From Chryseobacterium sp. G0186 (lineage in GTDB: Bacteria; Bacteroidota; Bacteroidia; Flavobacteriales; Weeksellaceae): 64,000 bases of DNA. Location of the stretch: contig NZ_CP033918.1 of NCBI RefSeq assembly GCF_003815675.1, forward strand, positions 3,224,001 to 3,288,000, given 5' to 3'. Position numbers and translations under genes: made by a program. Shown in pieces: positions 16,673-26,070 of this stretch. A model generated the notes under the pieces. It saw only the letters and a list, made by a program, of their open reading frames with translations, searched no databases and was not told the origin of the DNA. How positions within the stretch are numbered: the stretch's first letter is position 1; the number at the start of each line of letters is the position of its first letter.

Positions 16673-17917
16673 TTATTCATTAATCTCCAAATTTTTTTCT
16701 AAAAAATCTCCCACAACAAAGTTACTTCCGCCAATAAAAATCATTTCGTCTTTTGTACATTGTTCTTTTGCAGATAGATAGGCTTCCTGTACGGAATCAA
16801 AAATTTTATAAAAAATTTTTGCCTCTTGAAGTAGATTTTCATAATCTTCCGGGTGTCTTCCCCTATTGATGGATGGTTTTGCAAAATAAAACTCAGAATT
16901 TCCTGGAAGTAATCCCATTACTTCATCTATTTTTTTGTCATTGACAAACCCTAAAATGATATGCTTGTGCTTATCAATGGAATTTAATTGAGAAAAAACA
17001 TACTCCAGACCTGCCTGATTATGTCCCGTATCACAAATTATAAGCGGATCCTTTGAAAACTCAAACCAACGCCCAATGAATCCTGTATTTTGATGAACAC
17101 TCAATAATCCATTCTCCATATCCTTATCTGCTATGCTTACATGCAGCTTTCTTAATTCTTCAATAATGGCGAGAACGACCAAAATATTCTTTCGTTGGTA
17201 ATTTCCTTTCAAATCAGACTTAAGTTCAGTGTGAAGTAGAGTAGCATCTATAAAAGGGGCCTGTTCACTGGTTGCTTTGTTCTTGATGATGGTTTTTACT
17301 ATTTCATTTTCATCGCCTGAAATAATAGGGATATGAGGCTTGATAATACCGGCTTTCTCTCCAGCAATTTCTTCAATAGTATCTCCCAGTATATTTTGAT
17401 GATCTAACTGAACGTTTGTTATCGCAGAAACTAAAGGGGTTATAATATTTGTAGAATCTAATCTTCCACCTAAACCAACCTCAATAATGGCAAAATCTAC
17501 TTGCTGCTGATAAAAATATTCAAAAGCCATAATGGTTGTAAACTCAAAAAAAGACGGACGGATGTCTTCCGGGATATTTTTAAGCTTTTCAATAAAATTA
17601 AAGACAAATTCCTTATCACAGTTTTTACCATTAACTTTGATACGTTCTGTAAAATCTATAAGATGAGGTGAATTATACAAACCAACCTTATAGCCCGCTT
17701 CCTGAAGAACCGAAGCCAGCATATTGCTTGATGAGCCTTTCCCATTGGTTCCTCCGATGTGAATGCACTTTATTTTTTCCTGAGGGTTTCCAAAGAAAGC
17801 ACACAATTTGGTTATATTATCTAATCCCGGTTTATAGGCCTTTTGTCCATCTATCTGATAGTTGGGCATTTGTACAAAAAGCCAGTCAATAGCTGCTTGG
17901 TATTGTTCATTTGTCAT
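16673..17917 (-). CDS. folC: Bifunctional folylpolyglutamate/dihydrofolate synthase
   Basis: A 414-residue Mur-ligase-fold enzyme that adds glutamate to dihydropteroate or folates with ATP. The P-loop GGTNGKGSSSNML lies near residues 54-66, followed by YNSPHLIDFTERIKVNG, the VGLGGRLDSTN magnesium/carbamate-region motif, and HQNILGDTIEEIAGEKAGI. The C-terminal domain has CDTGHNQAGLEY and LGFVNDKKIDEVM. Typical length. It precedes the tRNA-Val pair on the same strand. Whether it has both activities cannot be told from sequence alone. Confidence 0.93.
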   Translation of the reverse strand: MTNEQYQAAIDWLFVQMPNYQIDGQKAYKPGLDNITKLCAFFGNPQEKIKCIHIGGTNGKGSSSNMLASVLQEAGYKVGLYNSPHLIDFTERIKVNGKNCDKEFVFNFIEKLKNIPEDIRPSFFEFTTIMAFEYFYQQQVDFAIIEVGLGGRLDSTNIITPLVSAITNVQLDHQNILGDTIEEIAGEKAGIIKPHIPIISGDENEIVKTIIKNKATSEQAPFIDATLLHTELKSDLKGNYQRKNILVVLAIIEELRKLHVSIADKDMENGLLSVHQNTGFIGRWFEFSKDPLIICDTGHNQAGLEYVFSQLNSIDKHKHIILGFVNDKKIDEVMGLLPGNSEFYFAKPSINRGRHPEDYENLLQEAKIFYKIFDSVQEAYLSAKEQCTKDEMIFIGGSNFVVGDFLEKNLEINE

Positions 17918-18098
17918 GCTACAAAATTCTCAAAAGTTTTATGAAAATGAAACAATTTTTTTCAATCTGTAACTTTTTTATATTTACTTCGTCTAATAGG
18001 GAAAAATCTTAATATGTAATCGCTGTGATTGGCAAGGACAAATACGGACAAAGATGACACGATGCATATGACCATTAAAAACAAATAAACATCTACAT

Positions 18099-19421
18099 AT
18101 GAAAAAAGTTTGGATTATCGTTTTTGGACTAAGTTGTCTGGGATTAAGTGCCCAGAAGAAATGGTCCTTAAAAGAATGTGTAAGCTATGCAGTGGAGCAT
18201 AATCTTCAGGTTATCCAAAATCAATATACCAAGCAAAACCAAGAATACAACCTTAAAGCAGCTAAAAAAGATTATTTACCTTCTGTATCAGGGAGTATGA
18301 TGAATGGAGTGAGCTTTGGACAAGGATCATTAGGAGCAGGAAGTTATCGAAACGATAGATTCAATAACAGTATTGGGGTAAGTGCTGATGTTTTGGTTTA
18401 CAATAATGGAAGATTAGAGAAAAATGTAAGAAAGCTTGAGTTTGATGTAGAAGCAAGCCAATACGATATTGAAGCCATCAAAAATGATATCTCTGTACAA
18501 ATTGCCCAACAATATTTAACAGCTTTGTTGAACAAAGAAATTGTTAAGATCTCTCAAAGTGCGGTAGAAAACGCTAAAAAGCAGCTTGACAGAGCAAAGA
18601 TAACCACTCAGGTTGGAACTACGGCTCAGACTGTTTTAGCGGAAGCAGAGGCAGCTTGGGCGAGAGAAAAACAAAATCTTAAAACGGCAGAGGTTAATGT
18701 AGGAAGAGCTTTGTTCGCAATTGCTCAGCTTTTGCAACTTGAGGATTATAAAGATTTTGATGTAGAAAATGTAGAGATTCCTGAAGCATTGGAGTCACAG
18801 TTGGTAACTGCTGATGAGGTTCTTACAAAAGCTTATGATGTACAGCCTCAAATAAAAGCTGCCGAAAGCAGAATAAGATCTGCCGAAGCACAAACCGAGG
18901 TGAGTAAAACGGCATTCTGGCCTACATTAACAGCTAGTGCCGGTCTTAATACGTTTTATAATAACTCATTTAATCTTCCCCCAGGAATTATGCAGGGATC
19001 TTTTTTTGAACAATACAGTGATCAGTTTGGGCAAAGTGTAGGGTTGTCTCTTAATATTCCTATCTTCAATAAAGGGAAAACAAAATTACAGGTTGAACAG
19101 TCTAAGCTGAATGAAAGTGTTAGTAAAATTACCCTTGAACAACAGAAACAAACAGTAAGACAGAATATACAGAAAGCTCAGTTTGATGCTGATGCCAATT
19201 ATGAATCATACCTTGCTGCTCTAGAGGCTGAAAAAAGCTCTAAGCTTGCCCTTGATTTTGCAGATAAAAGTTATGCAGCAGGCAAAACAACAATTTATGA
19301 CGTGAATGTTGCAAGAAATAATTTTGCAAATGCACAGGGATCAGTAGCGCAGGCGAAATATAATTATCTTTTCAGTCTTAAACTATTGAATTTCTATGCA
19401 GGAATTCCACTAAGTTTGTAA
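18099..19421 (+). CDS. TolC family outer-membrane efflux protein
   Basis: A 440-residue outer-membrane factor with a signal peptide cut near GLSAQ. The two internal repeats expected for TolC are visible: an Ala/Gln/Lys-rich coiled coil with SVQIAQQYLTALLNKEIV and TTQVGTTAQTVLAEAEAAWA, then the second repeat with GLSLNIPIFNKGKTKLQ, and a closing coil with DFADKSYAAGKTTIYDVNVAR. It forms a trimeric exit duct for an efflux or secretion pump. No fusion protein or inner-membrane pump lies next to it. Instead the SprT-like gene starts two bases after its stop. Confidence 0.88.
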   Translation: MKKVWIIVFGLSCLGLSAQKKWSLKECVSYAVEHNLQVIQNQYTKQNQEYNLKAAKKDYLPSVSGSMMNGVSFGQGSLGAGSYRNDRFNNSIGVSADVLVYNNGRLEKNVRKLEFDVEASQYDIEAIKNDISVQIAQQYLTALLNKEIVKISQSAVENAKKQLDRAKITTQVGTTAQTVLAEAEAAWAREKQNLKTAEVNVGRALFAIAQLLQLEDYKDFDVENVEIPEALESQLVTADEVLTKAYDVQPQIKAAESRIRSAEAQTEVSKTAFWPTLTASAGLNTFYNNSFNLPPGIMQGSFFEQYSDQFGQSVGLSLNIPIFNKGKTKLQVEQSKLNESVSKITLEQQKQTVRQNIQKAQFDADANYESYLAALEAEKSSKLALDFADKSYAAGKTTIYDVNVARNNFANAQGSVAQAKYNYLFSLKLLNFYAGIPLSL

Positions 19422-19422
19422 A

Positions 19423-20013
19423 ATGCCAATACAATCATTAGAAAAATATTTACCACAAAACACACTTAAATATCTAAGAATTTGGTTTTCAGATTATTAT
19501 ATTCATATAAAGGTCACTCGAAACCGAAATTCTAAGCTGGGAGATTATAGAAAACTTCCAGACAATTCCCATGAGATTACCGTAAACTCTACGCTTACGC
19601 CACAACTTTTTTTCTTTGTGCTTACTCATGAGCTGGCTCATTTAATTGCTTTCGAAAAATATGGACGGAAAATTTCTCCTCACGGCAATGAATGGAAAAC
19701 AACGTTTAGAAATATGCTGTTGGAAAGCCTTGAGATCTATGATGAGGATTTAAAGCCCATTATTGTGAAGTTTTCTAAATCGCCAAAAGCAAATTTTATG
19801 GCAAGTCCTGACCTTGTAAGGTACTTTCATACTGAAAAACAAGACGATAGCCTGAGTTTTATTGAAGAACTTGAAAAAGGAGAATTTTTTATATATCGCA
19901 ACGAAAAGTATTTATTGGAAGGTCTGATTAAAAAAAACTATCTTTGTAAGAACCTGGCTACTGGAAGGAAGTATTCTTTTAAGCCACTAGCAAGGGTAGA
20001 AAAATGTAGCTAA
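19423..20013 (+). CDS. SprT-like metallopeptidase-domain protein
   Basis: A 196-residue cytoplasmic protein with the SprT zinc motif THELAHLIAFEKYG (HExxH near residues 67-71) and a third ligand candidate in SPHGNEWKTTF. The C-terminal half has a short basic domain and Cys residues (LCKNLA, VEKCS) that may form a partial zinc ribbon. Bacterial SprT homologs are poorly characterised; SPRTN in eukaryotes cleaves DNA-protein crosslinks. It is sandwiched with two-base gaps between the TolC-type gene and manC, so all three are in one operon. Confidence 0.8.
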   Translation: MPIQSLEKYLPQNTLKYLRIWFSDYYIHIKVTRNRNSKLGDYRKLPDNSHEITVNSTLTPQLFFFVLTHELAHLIAFEKYGRKISPHGNEWKTTFRNMLLESLEIYDEDLKPIIVKFSKSPKANFMASPDLVRYFHTEKQDDSLSFIEELEKGEFFIYRNEKYLLEGLIKKNYLCKNLATGRKYSFKPLARVEKCS

Positions 20014-20015
20014 GA

Positions 20016-21098
20016 ATGTTAAAATCAGATAGATACTGTGTGATAATGGCGGGAGGGATCGGCAGCCGGTTCTGGCCGATGAGTACACAGAAATTTCCAA
20101 AACAGTTTCAGGATATTTTAGGAACAGGACGCACCATGATTCAGCAAACCTATGACAGAATCAGCAAGATTATTCCTAAAGAACACATATTCGTTATTAC
20201 GAATAAAGAGTATGTAGCACTTTCCCATCAACAGCTTCCGGAGATTCCGGAGGAGAATATTGTGGGTGAACCGCTAATGAAAAATACAGCAGCCTGTAAC
20301 CTTTACATGGCCAATAAAATTGCTGAAATTAATCAGAATGCTACAATGATTGTTCTTCCGGCAGATCATTTAATCCTGAAAGAAACCGTATTTCTGGAAA
20401 AAGTGGAGCTCGCTTTTGATCTGGCATCCAAACATGATTACCTGGTTACCCTTGGAATTACTCCTACAAGACCTGATACCGGTTACGGATATATTCAGTT
20501 TGTAGAAAAGAAAAATTCAGAATACTTTAAGGTAAAAACCTTTACAGAAAAACCTATTCTTGAGATTGCTCAAAGCTTTCTGGAAAGCGGTGATTTTCTT
20601 TGGAATGCCGGGATATTTATCTGGAATATAAAAAGCATTCAGCATGCATTTGAAATGTATCTTCCTGAAATGATGCAACATTTTATGGCTTGTGAGTATA
20701 ATTCTGAAAAAGAAAACAGCTGCATAGAAACAATTTATCCTAAGGTTCAGAAGATTTCTATAGACAACGGGATTTTAGAAAAAGCTAAAAATGTATATGT
20801 AATTCCTTCTGATTTAGGTTGGAGCGATCTGGGAACATGGACTTCAGTCTATGAAAATACAGAAAAAGACACGGATGGAAATGCGGTGAAATTAAAGCAC
20901 TTACTGACCTATAACGCAAAAGGAAACATCATTCGGTTAAGAAATAATAACAAAGCTGTTATTATTGATGGACTTGAAGATTATATCGTTGTAGATACTG
21001 ATAAAGCGCTTTTAATCTGTCCAAGATCTAATGACCAATTAATTAAAGATTATGTTCTTGACTTAAAGAATTTTAAGAAAGGAGATAAGTTTATGTAA
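20016..21098 (+). CDS. manC: Mannose-1-phosphate guanylyltransferase
   Basis: A 360-residue nucleotidyltransferase making GDP-mannose for glycan synthesis. The signature IMAGGIGSRFWPMS (residues 9-22) with KFPKQF, VLPADHLI, and FTEKP are in place, and the late GWSDLGTWTSVYE is typical. It ends without the C-terminal phosphomannose isomerase cupin found in bifunctional enzymes, so it should be monofunctional. It is the third gene of the tolC-sprT operon. Confidence 0.92.
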   Translation: MLKSDRYCVIMAGGIGSRFWPMSTQKFPKQFQDILGTGRTMIQQTYDRISKIIPKEHIFVITNKEYVALSHQQLPEIPEENIVGEPLMKNTAACNLYMANKIAEINQNATMIVLPADHLILKETVFLEKVELAFDLASKHDYLVTLGITPTRPDTGYGYIQFVEKKNSEYFKVKTFTEKPILEIAQSFLESGDFLWNAGIFIWNIKSIQHAFEMYLPEMMQHFMACEYNSEKENSCIETIYPKVQKISIDNGILEKAKNVYVIPSDLGWSDLGTWTSVYENTEKDTDGNAVKLKHLLTYNAKGNIIRLRNNNKAVIIDGLEDYIVVDTDKALLICPRSNDQLIKDYVLDLKNFKKGDKFM

Positions 21099-21130
21099 TA
21101 TTTGGTATCTTTTATGCTGATTTTTAGCTT

Positions 21131-21796
21131 ATGATTAAAATTGCATTCCGATTAACGACTCTTATACTCTTCTTTTTTGCTACTCTGGGATATTCTCAGG
21201 AGAAAAAAAAGTTTTCGAGTATTCCGAATATTTTACAAAAAATCAGTCCCGACGACAGAGTAGATTCCTGGGTGTTGGTATACAACAGCTATGGAAAAGG
21301 AGAGGAAATAAAGATTTCCGGTGGAAAAATGAGCTATACGCCTCAGTTTTCAGGCTTTAATCTGTTTCCAAGTGAAGATAGTTTTTATTATATTGCTTAT
21401 TCGTTGGGAGGAAAGGTGAACTACGTTATTGATGTAGAGGCTCTGAAGAAATTTGTCGGAAAGATTGACAATGCTCAGGAAGCGGCTATTATATTGAGTG
21501 CAGACGGCTATATCGTAGATGAGGAGTTCAAGGATCTTGCAGGAAATTATCATGAAGATCAATCGAACTACTATCTGGATCTAGGAAAGGTGACCTCAAA
21601 GGAATGTCCTTATCAGAAAACACATTATACTTTAACGGTAAATAAAACTACAGGACTTGTTTCCAATGCAAAGGACAATGGGACCTACATAGAACTTTAC
21701 AATAAAAAATGTGCTAATAACCCGAGACTTTTAAAAATCGAAAAAAAGGAAGAACCCAAAAAAGATGAGCCTAAAAAACCAACCAAACGCAGATAA
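21131..21796 (+). CDS. Hypothetical exported protein
   Basis: A 221-residue protein with a signal peptide (LTTLILFFFATLGYSQ) and a mature domain of unknown fold, including SWVLVYNSYGKGEEIKISGG, YYIAYSLGGKVNYVIDVEAL and a Lys/Pro-rich tail (KKEEPKKDEPKKPTKR). Two cysteines (CPYQ and KCANN) could pair. The tail overlaps the start of the next gene by 32 bp in a different frame. No family is recognised; it is probably periplasmic. Confidence 0.6.
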   Translation: MIKIAFRLTTLILFFFATLGYSQEKKKFSSIPNILQKISPDDRVDSWVLVYNSYGKGEEIKISGGKMSYTPQFSGFNLFPSEDSFYYIAYSLGGKVNYVIDVEALKKFVGKIDNAQEAAIILSADGYIVDEEFKDLAGNYHEDQSNYYLDLGKVTSKECPYQKTHYTLTVNKTTGLVSNAKDNGTYIELYNKKCANNPRLLKIEKKEEPKKDEPKKPTKRR

Positions 21797-22298
21797 GGTT
21801 TACGAAACCGAACGCTTAATTCTCCGTCCTATGTCTCCTGAAGACAAGGATTTGATTTTTGAACTTTATAACGCACCCAAATTTATCCAATATATTGGGG
21901 ATCGTAACATTAAAACAATTGAAGATGCAGAAAACTACATCAAAAATAGGTTTATGCCACAGATTGAAAGATTAGGTTACGGGAATTATCTTGTGATTAC
22001 CAAAGAGGGAAACCATAAAATAGGAGGGGTCGGAATCTTTGAAAGAGAGGGGTTGGATATTGTTGATATAGGATATTCACTTCTGGAAAGGTTTGAGGGC
22101 AAAGGATATGCCTATGAAGCAGCTCAAAAGGTGAAATCTATAGGAATGGAAGAATTTGGATTGTCAAAAATCTCAGCAATCATTTCAAAGGATAACGTTT
22201 CTTCTCAGAAATTGATTGAAAAATTAGGGCTGAAATTTCAAAAGTATATTACCCTTCCCGGAGAAGATGAAGAGTTGAACTATTACGAAACAGAATAA
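21765..22298 (+). CDS. GNAT family N-acetyltransferase (RimJ/RimL-like)
   Basis: A 177-residue acetyl-CoA dependent transferase. It begins with the RimJ/RimL pattern YETERLILRPMSPEDKDLIFELY, has the beta-sheet segment GGVGIFEREGLDIVDIGYSL and the acetyl-CoA loop ERFEGKGYAYEAAQK (Q/R-x-x-G-x-G/A type), and ends with NVSSQKLIEKLGLKF. The substrate is unknown. The start overlaps the exported-protein gene by 32 bp, which suggests coupling. Confidence 0.85.
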   Translation: MSLKNQPNADKVYETERLILRPMSPEDKDLIFELYNAPKFIQYIGDRNIKTIEDAENYIKNRFMPQIERLGYGNYLVITKEGNHKIGGVGIFEREGLDIVDIGYSLLERFEGKGYAYEAAQKVKSIGMEEFGLSKISAIISKDNVSSQKLIEKLGLKFQKYITLPGEDEELNYYETE

Positions 22299-22317
22299 AA
22301 ATTAGTTTTAAAATAAA

Positions 22318-22365
22318 AATAAATCCACAAATAACATTATTGAATATTTGTAGATTTATTCTTTT
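22318..22365. terminator. Bidirectional terminator
   Basis: An AT-rich 15-bp stem with one internal mismatch: AATAAATC-C-ACAAATA (22318-22333) against TATTTGT-A-GATTTATT (22345-22360), followed by T-rich sequence. It lies between the convergent acetyltransferase and bcp genes. Confidence 0.65.
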
Positions 22366-22383
22366 TATTCAGGTCAAAAACAA

Positions 22384-22833
22384 CTATTGTTCTAAAATTT
22401 GCTGAGCTGCTGTTTTTGAAGTTACCTTTTCAATAACCCTTGTACAAATTCCATTTTCATCAAAAATAAAAGTGGTTCTTACAATGCCCATATAGGTTTT
22501 ACCAAAGGTCTTTTTTTCCTGCCAAACCCCAAATTTTTCAATAATATCATGATTTTCATCTGCAATAAGATCATAGGGAAAAGCAAATTTGCTGTGGAAG
22601 TTTTTCTGCTTTTTTATAGAGTCTCCGCTTATCCCCAATAGCTGGAACCCTGCTTTTTCAAGCATGGAATAGTTGTCGCTCAGATTACAGGCTTCTACAG
22701 TGCATGTGGGAGTACTGGCTTGTGGATAAAAGAAAACGACAAGTTTTTTCCCGATTAGTTTTGATGAAGCAATGGCTTCTCCATCTTGGTTTATTCCTTC
22801 AAATTCAGGTAATTTATCTCCAACTTTCAGCAT
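22384..22833 (-). CDS. bcp: Thioredoxin-dependent thiol peroxidase (Bcp/PrxQ)
   Basis: A 149-residue peroxiredoxin that reduces hydroperoxides with thioredoxin. Peroxidatic Cys44 and resolving Cys49 lie in TPTCTVEACN, the PrxQ arrangement five residues apart. FFYPQAS precedes it, and the substrate-specificity loop GDSIKKQKNFHSKFAFPY follows. Length is typical and no signal peptide is present. It is divergent from nth with only a short gap. Confidence 0.93.
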   Translation of the reverse strand: MLKVGDKLPEFEGINQDGEAIASSKLIGKKLVVFFYPQASTPTCTVEACNLSDNYSMLEKAGFQLLGISGDSIKKQKNFHSKFAFPYDLIADENHDIIEKFGVWQEKKTFGKTYMGIVRTTFIFDENGICTRVIEKVTSKTAAQQILEQ

Positions 22834-22866
22834 AATGATTTAATTTTGTTCAAATTTAAGGGTAAA

Positions 22867-23487
22867 ATGACAAAAAAGCAAAGAGCTGAGCTCGTTCAGA
22901 AAGAACTGGATAAATTATATCCTATAACACCTATTCCGTTGGATCATACAGATCCCTATACTTTGATGGTTGCCGTAGCACTTTCTGCACAAACAACAGA
23001 TAAAAAGGTGAATCAGGTTACCCCCAATCTTTTTGAGGTGGCCGGAACTCCACAGAGGATGGCAAAATTAGAGGAATTTCAGATTAAAGAACTCATTAAA
23101 GAAATAGGATTGTCCAATACGAAAGCCAAGAACTTAAAAAGAATGGCCGAATTGCTACTGGAAAGGCATAATGGTGTTGTTCCGCAGACTTATGAAGAAT
23201 TGGAAGCACTTCCGGGGGTAGGGCACAAAACAGCATCTGTTGTGATGAGCCAGGGCTTCGGGTTTCAGGCTTTTCCTGTAGATACCCATATCCATCGCCT
23301 GATGACACAATGGAAGCTTACCTCAGGAAAGAATGTAGTGGAAACTGAGCGTGACGCCAAAAAAATATTTCCGGAAGAAGTCTGGAATAAACTTCATCTT
23401 CAGATTATTTTCTATGGTAGAGAATATTCCCCGGCAAGAGGAAAAGGAGAAAAGGACTTTATTACCAAAATGATGTTTGAGAAATAG
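22867..23487 (+). CDS. nth: Endonuclease III, lacking the [4Fe-4S] cluster cysteines
   Basis: A 206-residue DNA glycosylase/AP lyase for oxidised pyrimidines. The helix-hairpin-helix LPGVGHKTASVV carries the catalytic Lys121, and Asp139 lies in FPVDTHIHR; both match E. coli K120/D138. The start at ATG 22867 is chosen to match the family; an ATG seven codons upstream is possible. The C-terminus ends IIFYGREYSPARGKGEKDF and a short tail, where most Nth proteins carry a four-cysteine Fe-S loop. This protein contains no cysteine at all. Function is still expected, since some homologs lack the cluster. Confidence 0.92.
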   Translation: MTKKQRAELVQKELDKLYPITPIPLDHTDPYTLMVAVALSAQTTDKKVNQVTPNLFEVAGTPQRMAKLEEFQIKELIKEIGLSNTKAKNLKRMAELLLERHNGVVPQTYEELEALPGVGHKTASVVMSQGFGFQAFPVDTHIHRLMTQWKLTSGKNVVETERDAKKIFPEEVWNKLHLQIIFYGREYSPARGKGEKDFITKMMFEK

Positions 23488-23504
23488 AAATAAAGAACAA
23501 TATA

Positions 23505-23550
23505 AAATAAGCCTCTTTTGAACTCTAAAAAGAGGCTTATTTATTTTTAA
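23505..23550. terminator. Bidirectional terminator between nth and DinB gene
   Basis: A perfect 15-bp stem, AAATAAGCCTCTTTT (23505-23519) with its complement at 23528-23542, and T-rich sequence on both outer sides. Confidence 0.85.
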
Positions 23551-23993
23551 ATATCCAATAATCTTCTGTGGTAATTGATCTGTCCCAAATGATAATCCAG
23601 GTGAGCAATCAGATGGATCAGGAAATAATCTGTGGTCATTGTATCCTCAAACACCACAAGTGGGTATTCTTTTTTCAGGTCTTCTTCAGGGAGCTGGGCA
23701 AGAACAGAATCTACCATTGATATTGTGGCCTCAATTTTTGCAATAAGTTCAGTCCTTGGAATATTCTTTAAGGAAAATTCAAGCTCCCGATGTCTTTCAT
23801 AGCCTGTATTTCCAAGATGTGCTCCTATGAAATGATTAAGGTTTCCTACTAAATGAAGACATAAATTTCCGGCAGAATTTAAAATGCTTTGATCAATCTT
23901 CCAAAGGTTCTCCTCCTGTTGATAGGCTTCAATTTCGGCTTTTAATTTGTTTAAATCTCTGTTGTAGAGAGATTGTAAGCTTTTTATGATCAT
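23547..23993 (-). CDS. DinB-like (DUF1572-type) protein
   Basis: A 148-residue four-helix protein of the DinB/YfiT superfamily. Candidate metal ligands are the His in LHLVGNLNHFIG (around residues 47-53) and the two in HLIAHLDYHLGQ near the C-terminus, the usual three-His pattern. Members act as thiol-dependent metalloenzymes in some bacteria, but the substrate here is unknown. Monocistronic with its own upstream region. Confidence 0.8.
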   Translation of the reverse strand: MIIKSLQSLYNRDLNKLKAEIEAYQQEENLWKIDQSILNSAGNLCLHLVGNLNHFIGAHLGNTGYERHRELEFSLKNIPRTELIAKIEATISMVDSVLAQLPEEDLKKEYPLVVFEDTMTTDYFLIHLIAHLDYHLGQINYHRRLLDI

Positions 23994-24103
23994 AATTTTT
24001 GTTTTTAATGGTATTTAAAGTTCCTGAAATAGAATAGAAAGTGATAAAAAAAGGATACTGGTTTTTCATTCAGTACCCTTTATATTTCTTATCAGGAAAG
24101 AAG

Positions 24104-25900
24104 TTACTTTTGATTTTTGGCCCAAAGCTCCATCTTTCTGTTCAAAACATCCAATGGAAGACATCCCTGGCTTAGTACTTCATCGTGGAAGCTTGCCAGG
24201 TTAAACTTATTTCCAAGTTCTTTCTGATATTTTTCTCTCAATTCACGAATTCTTAGAGATCCGATTTTATAGCCTAGGGCCTGTCCCGGCATTGCCATAT
24301 ATCTTTCCACTTCAGCCACTGCAGCTCCCTCATCGTAAGAAATATTGCTCAGGAAGTATTTAATGGCTTCCTCTCTGGACATTTTTCCGGTGTGCAGACC
24401 TGTGTCTACAACCAATCTTACAGCTCTCAGCATCTGGTCGCTTAAATACCCCATTTTTTGGTAAGGATCTGTGTATAATCCGAATTCCGGGCCTAGTGTT
24501 TCACAATAATGTGCCCATCCTTCTCCATAAGCGCCAAACCATCCGAATCTCATAAACTTAGGAAGCTTTGTGTTTTCCTGTTGAAGAGAAACCTGATAAT
24601 GATGCCCTGGAATAGCTTCATGCAGGAAAAGAGATTCCATTCCTGAAGTTACGTTGAACTTTGTTGGATCAGGAATTGGAACATAGAATATACCAGCTCT
24701 TTTTCCATCCGGAGTTCCGGGAACATATTCTGCACTTGCAGTGGCTTCTCTGAATTTTTCTGTCTGTCTGATTTCAAACTTCGTTTTCGGAGTTACATTG
24801 AACATGGTTTTCAGTTTTGGAGTGATCTTAGCCAAAATACCATTAAACCCATTTAAAACATCCTTAGAAGTCTTATAGCTCATGGCCTTTGGATCTGTTT
24901 TTACAAAAGTGATAAACTCTTCCAAGGTGCCGGAAAATCCAACCTGCTGCTTCACTTTTTCCATTTCTGCACGAAGCATAGCTACTTGCTGTAACCCTAT
25001 TTTATTGATTTCTTCAGGAGACTTCTTCGTTGTTGTCCATGTTTTTACATAATAGCTGTAAATTTCATTTCCGTTGGGAAGACCGTTGTATCCGTCAGTG
25101 TCTCGTCCCTTGGGCAAATATTCTTTTTCCAGAAATGTACCCATTTTAGTATAGGCAGGAATGATTTTTTTGGTGATGGCTTCTTTATAAAGTGCTGAAA
25201 ATTTATCCTTTTGGGCCTGTGTAAAGCTCTTTGGGAAGTTTTTAATAGGTCCATAGAAAATATTCTTTTCCATATCCGAAGTCGTGATTTCCTCAGACTT
25301 CATTTGAGGAATCATTTTAACAATCAGTTTTTTAGGAAGAACAACCTTATTATTAATTCCCTCGCGGAAGTTTTCTGTTGCGGCATCCATCCATTCCGGG
25401 AATTTCTCCATTCTTTTCAACCAGTCACTGTAATCTTTTTCTGTTTTAAAAGGCTGGCTTCCCTGTCCGCTTCCGTACAAAGGAAAGCTTAAAGGAAGAC
25501 CTCCAAACTGTGTGAAAGGGATATATTCCGGATGATAGGCATAGGCCTCAATTTTATCTTTTAAAGAGTAATCCAATACATCATATACCACTTTATCCTC
25601 ATCAGAAAGAGCTTTGTAATCTACACTCTCCAGCTGTTTCTGTACAGAGTTGTAGAAAGCAACTTCTCCTGAGATGAAATCCTTATCAATATTGATGGGA
25701 AGCTGGTCGTTGTATCTTAGATCTCCCTGAGAGGTAGCCTCTAGAGGATAAAGTTTAAGATACTGCTCATAATAATTGGAAGCAATGGAATCCAGATTGG
25801 TAGGGGTTACCTTGGTAAGGGGAGAATCGTTTTTTTTGCACGAGGCAAGACCGATCATTAATCCTAGCCCCAGGATACTTTTCGATAAAATATTTTTCAT
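24104..25900 (-). CDS. DUF885 family lipoprotein, probable metallopeptidase
   Basis: A 598-residue protein with a lipoprotein signal (LGLGLMIGLASC, lipid-attached Cys about residue 21). The DUF885 hallmark LFLHEAIPGHHYQVSLQ holds an HExxxxHH zinc-type motif, and the family segments GWAHYCETLGPEFGLY and EEAIKYFLSNISYDEGAAVAEVERY follow. The family is related in fold to M2/M32-like peptidases. It is probably anchored in an envelope membrane and cleaves peptides; the substrate is unknown. Monocistronic. Confidence 0.85.
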   Translation of the reverse strand: MKNILSKSILGLGLMIGLASCKKNDSPLTKVTPTNLDSIASNYYEQYLKLYPLEATSQGDLRYNDQLPINIDKDFISGEVAFYNSVQKQLESVDYKALSDEDKVVYDVLDYSLKDKIEAYAYHPEYIPFTQFGGLPLSFPLYGSGQGSQPFKTEKDYSDWLKRMEKFPEWMDAATENFREGINNKVVLPKKLIVKMIPQMKSEEITTSDMEKNIFYGPIKNFPKSFTQAQKDKFSALYKEAITKKIIPAYTKMGTFLEKEYLPKGRDTDGYNGLPNGNEIYSYYVKTWTTTKKSPEEINKIGLQQVAMLRAEMEKVKQQVGFSGTLEEFITFVKTDPKAMSYKTSKDVLNGFNGILAKITPKLKTMFNVTPKTKFEIRQTEKFREATASAEYVPGTPDGKRAGIFYVPIPDPTKFNVTSGMESLFLHEAIPGHHYQVSLQQENTKLPKFMRFGWFGAYGEGWAHYCETLGPEFGLYTDPYQKMGYLSDQMLRAVRLVVDTGLHTGKMSREEAIKYFLSNISYDEGAAVAEVERYMAMPGQALGYKIGSLRIRELREKYQKELGNKFNLASFHDEVLSQGCLPLDVLNRKMELWAKNQK

Positions 25901-26070
25901 TTTCAGAATCTTTATGTAACAAAAGTAAGTATTATTGGGTGATTCTTATCATTGTCGTAATCGATTTTAAAAAAAATAATTTTCAAAATTCTTTTCACTT
26001 TAAATCAATTTTTTATCTTTGTTGAAAACGTTTAACAATCATATTATTACAGTTCTTTTTTTAAGAAATA

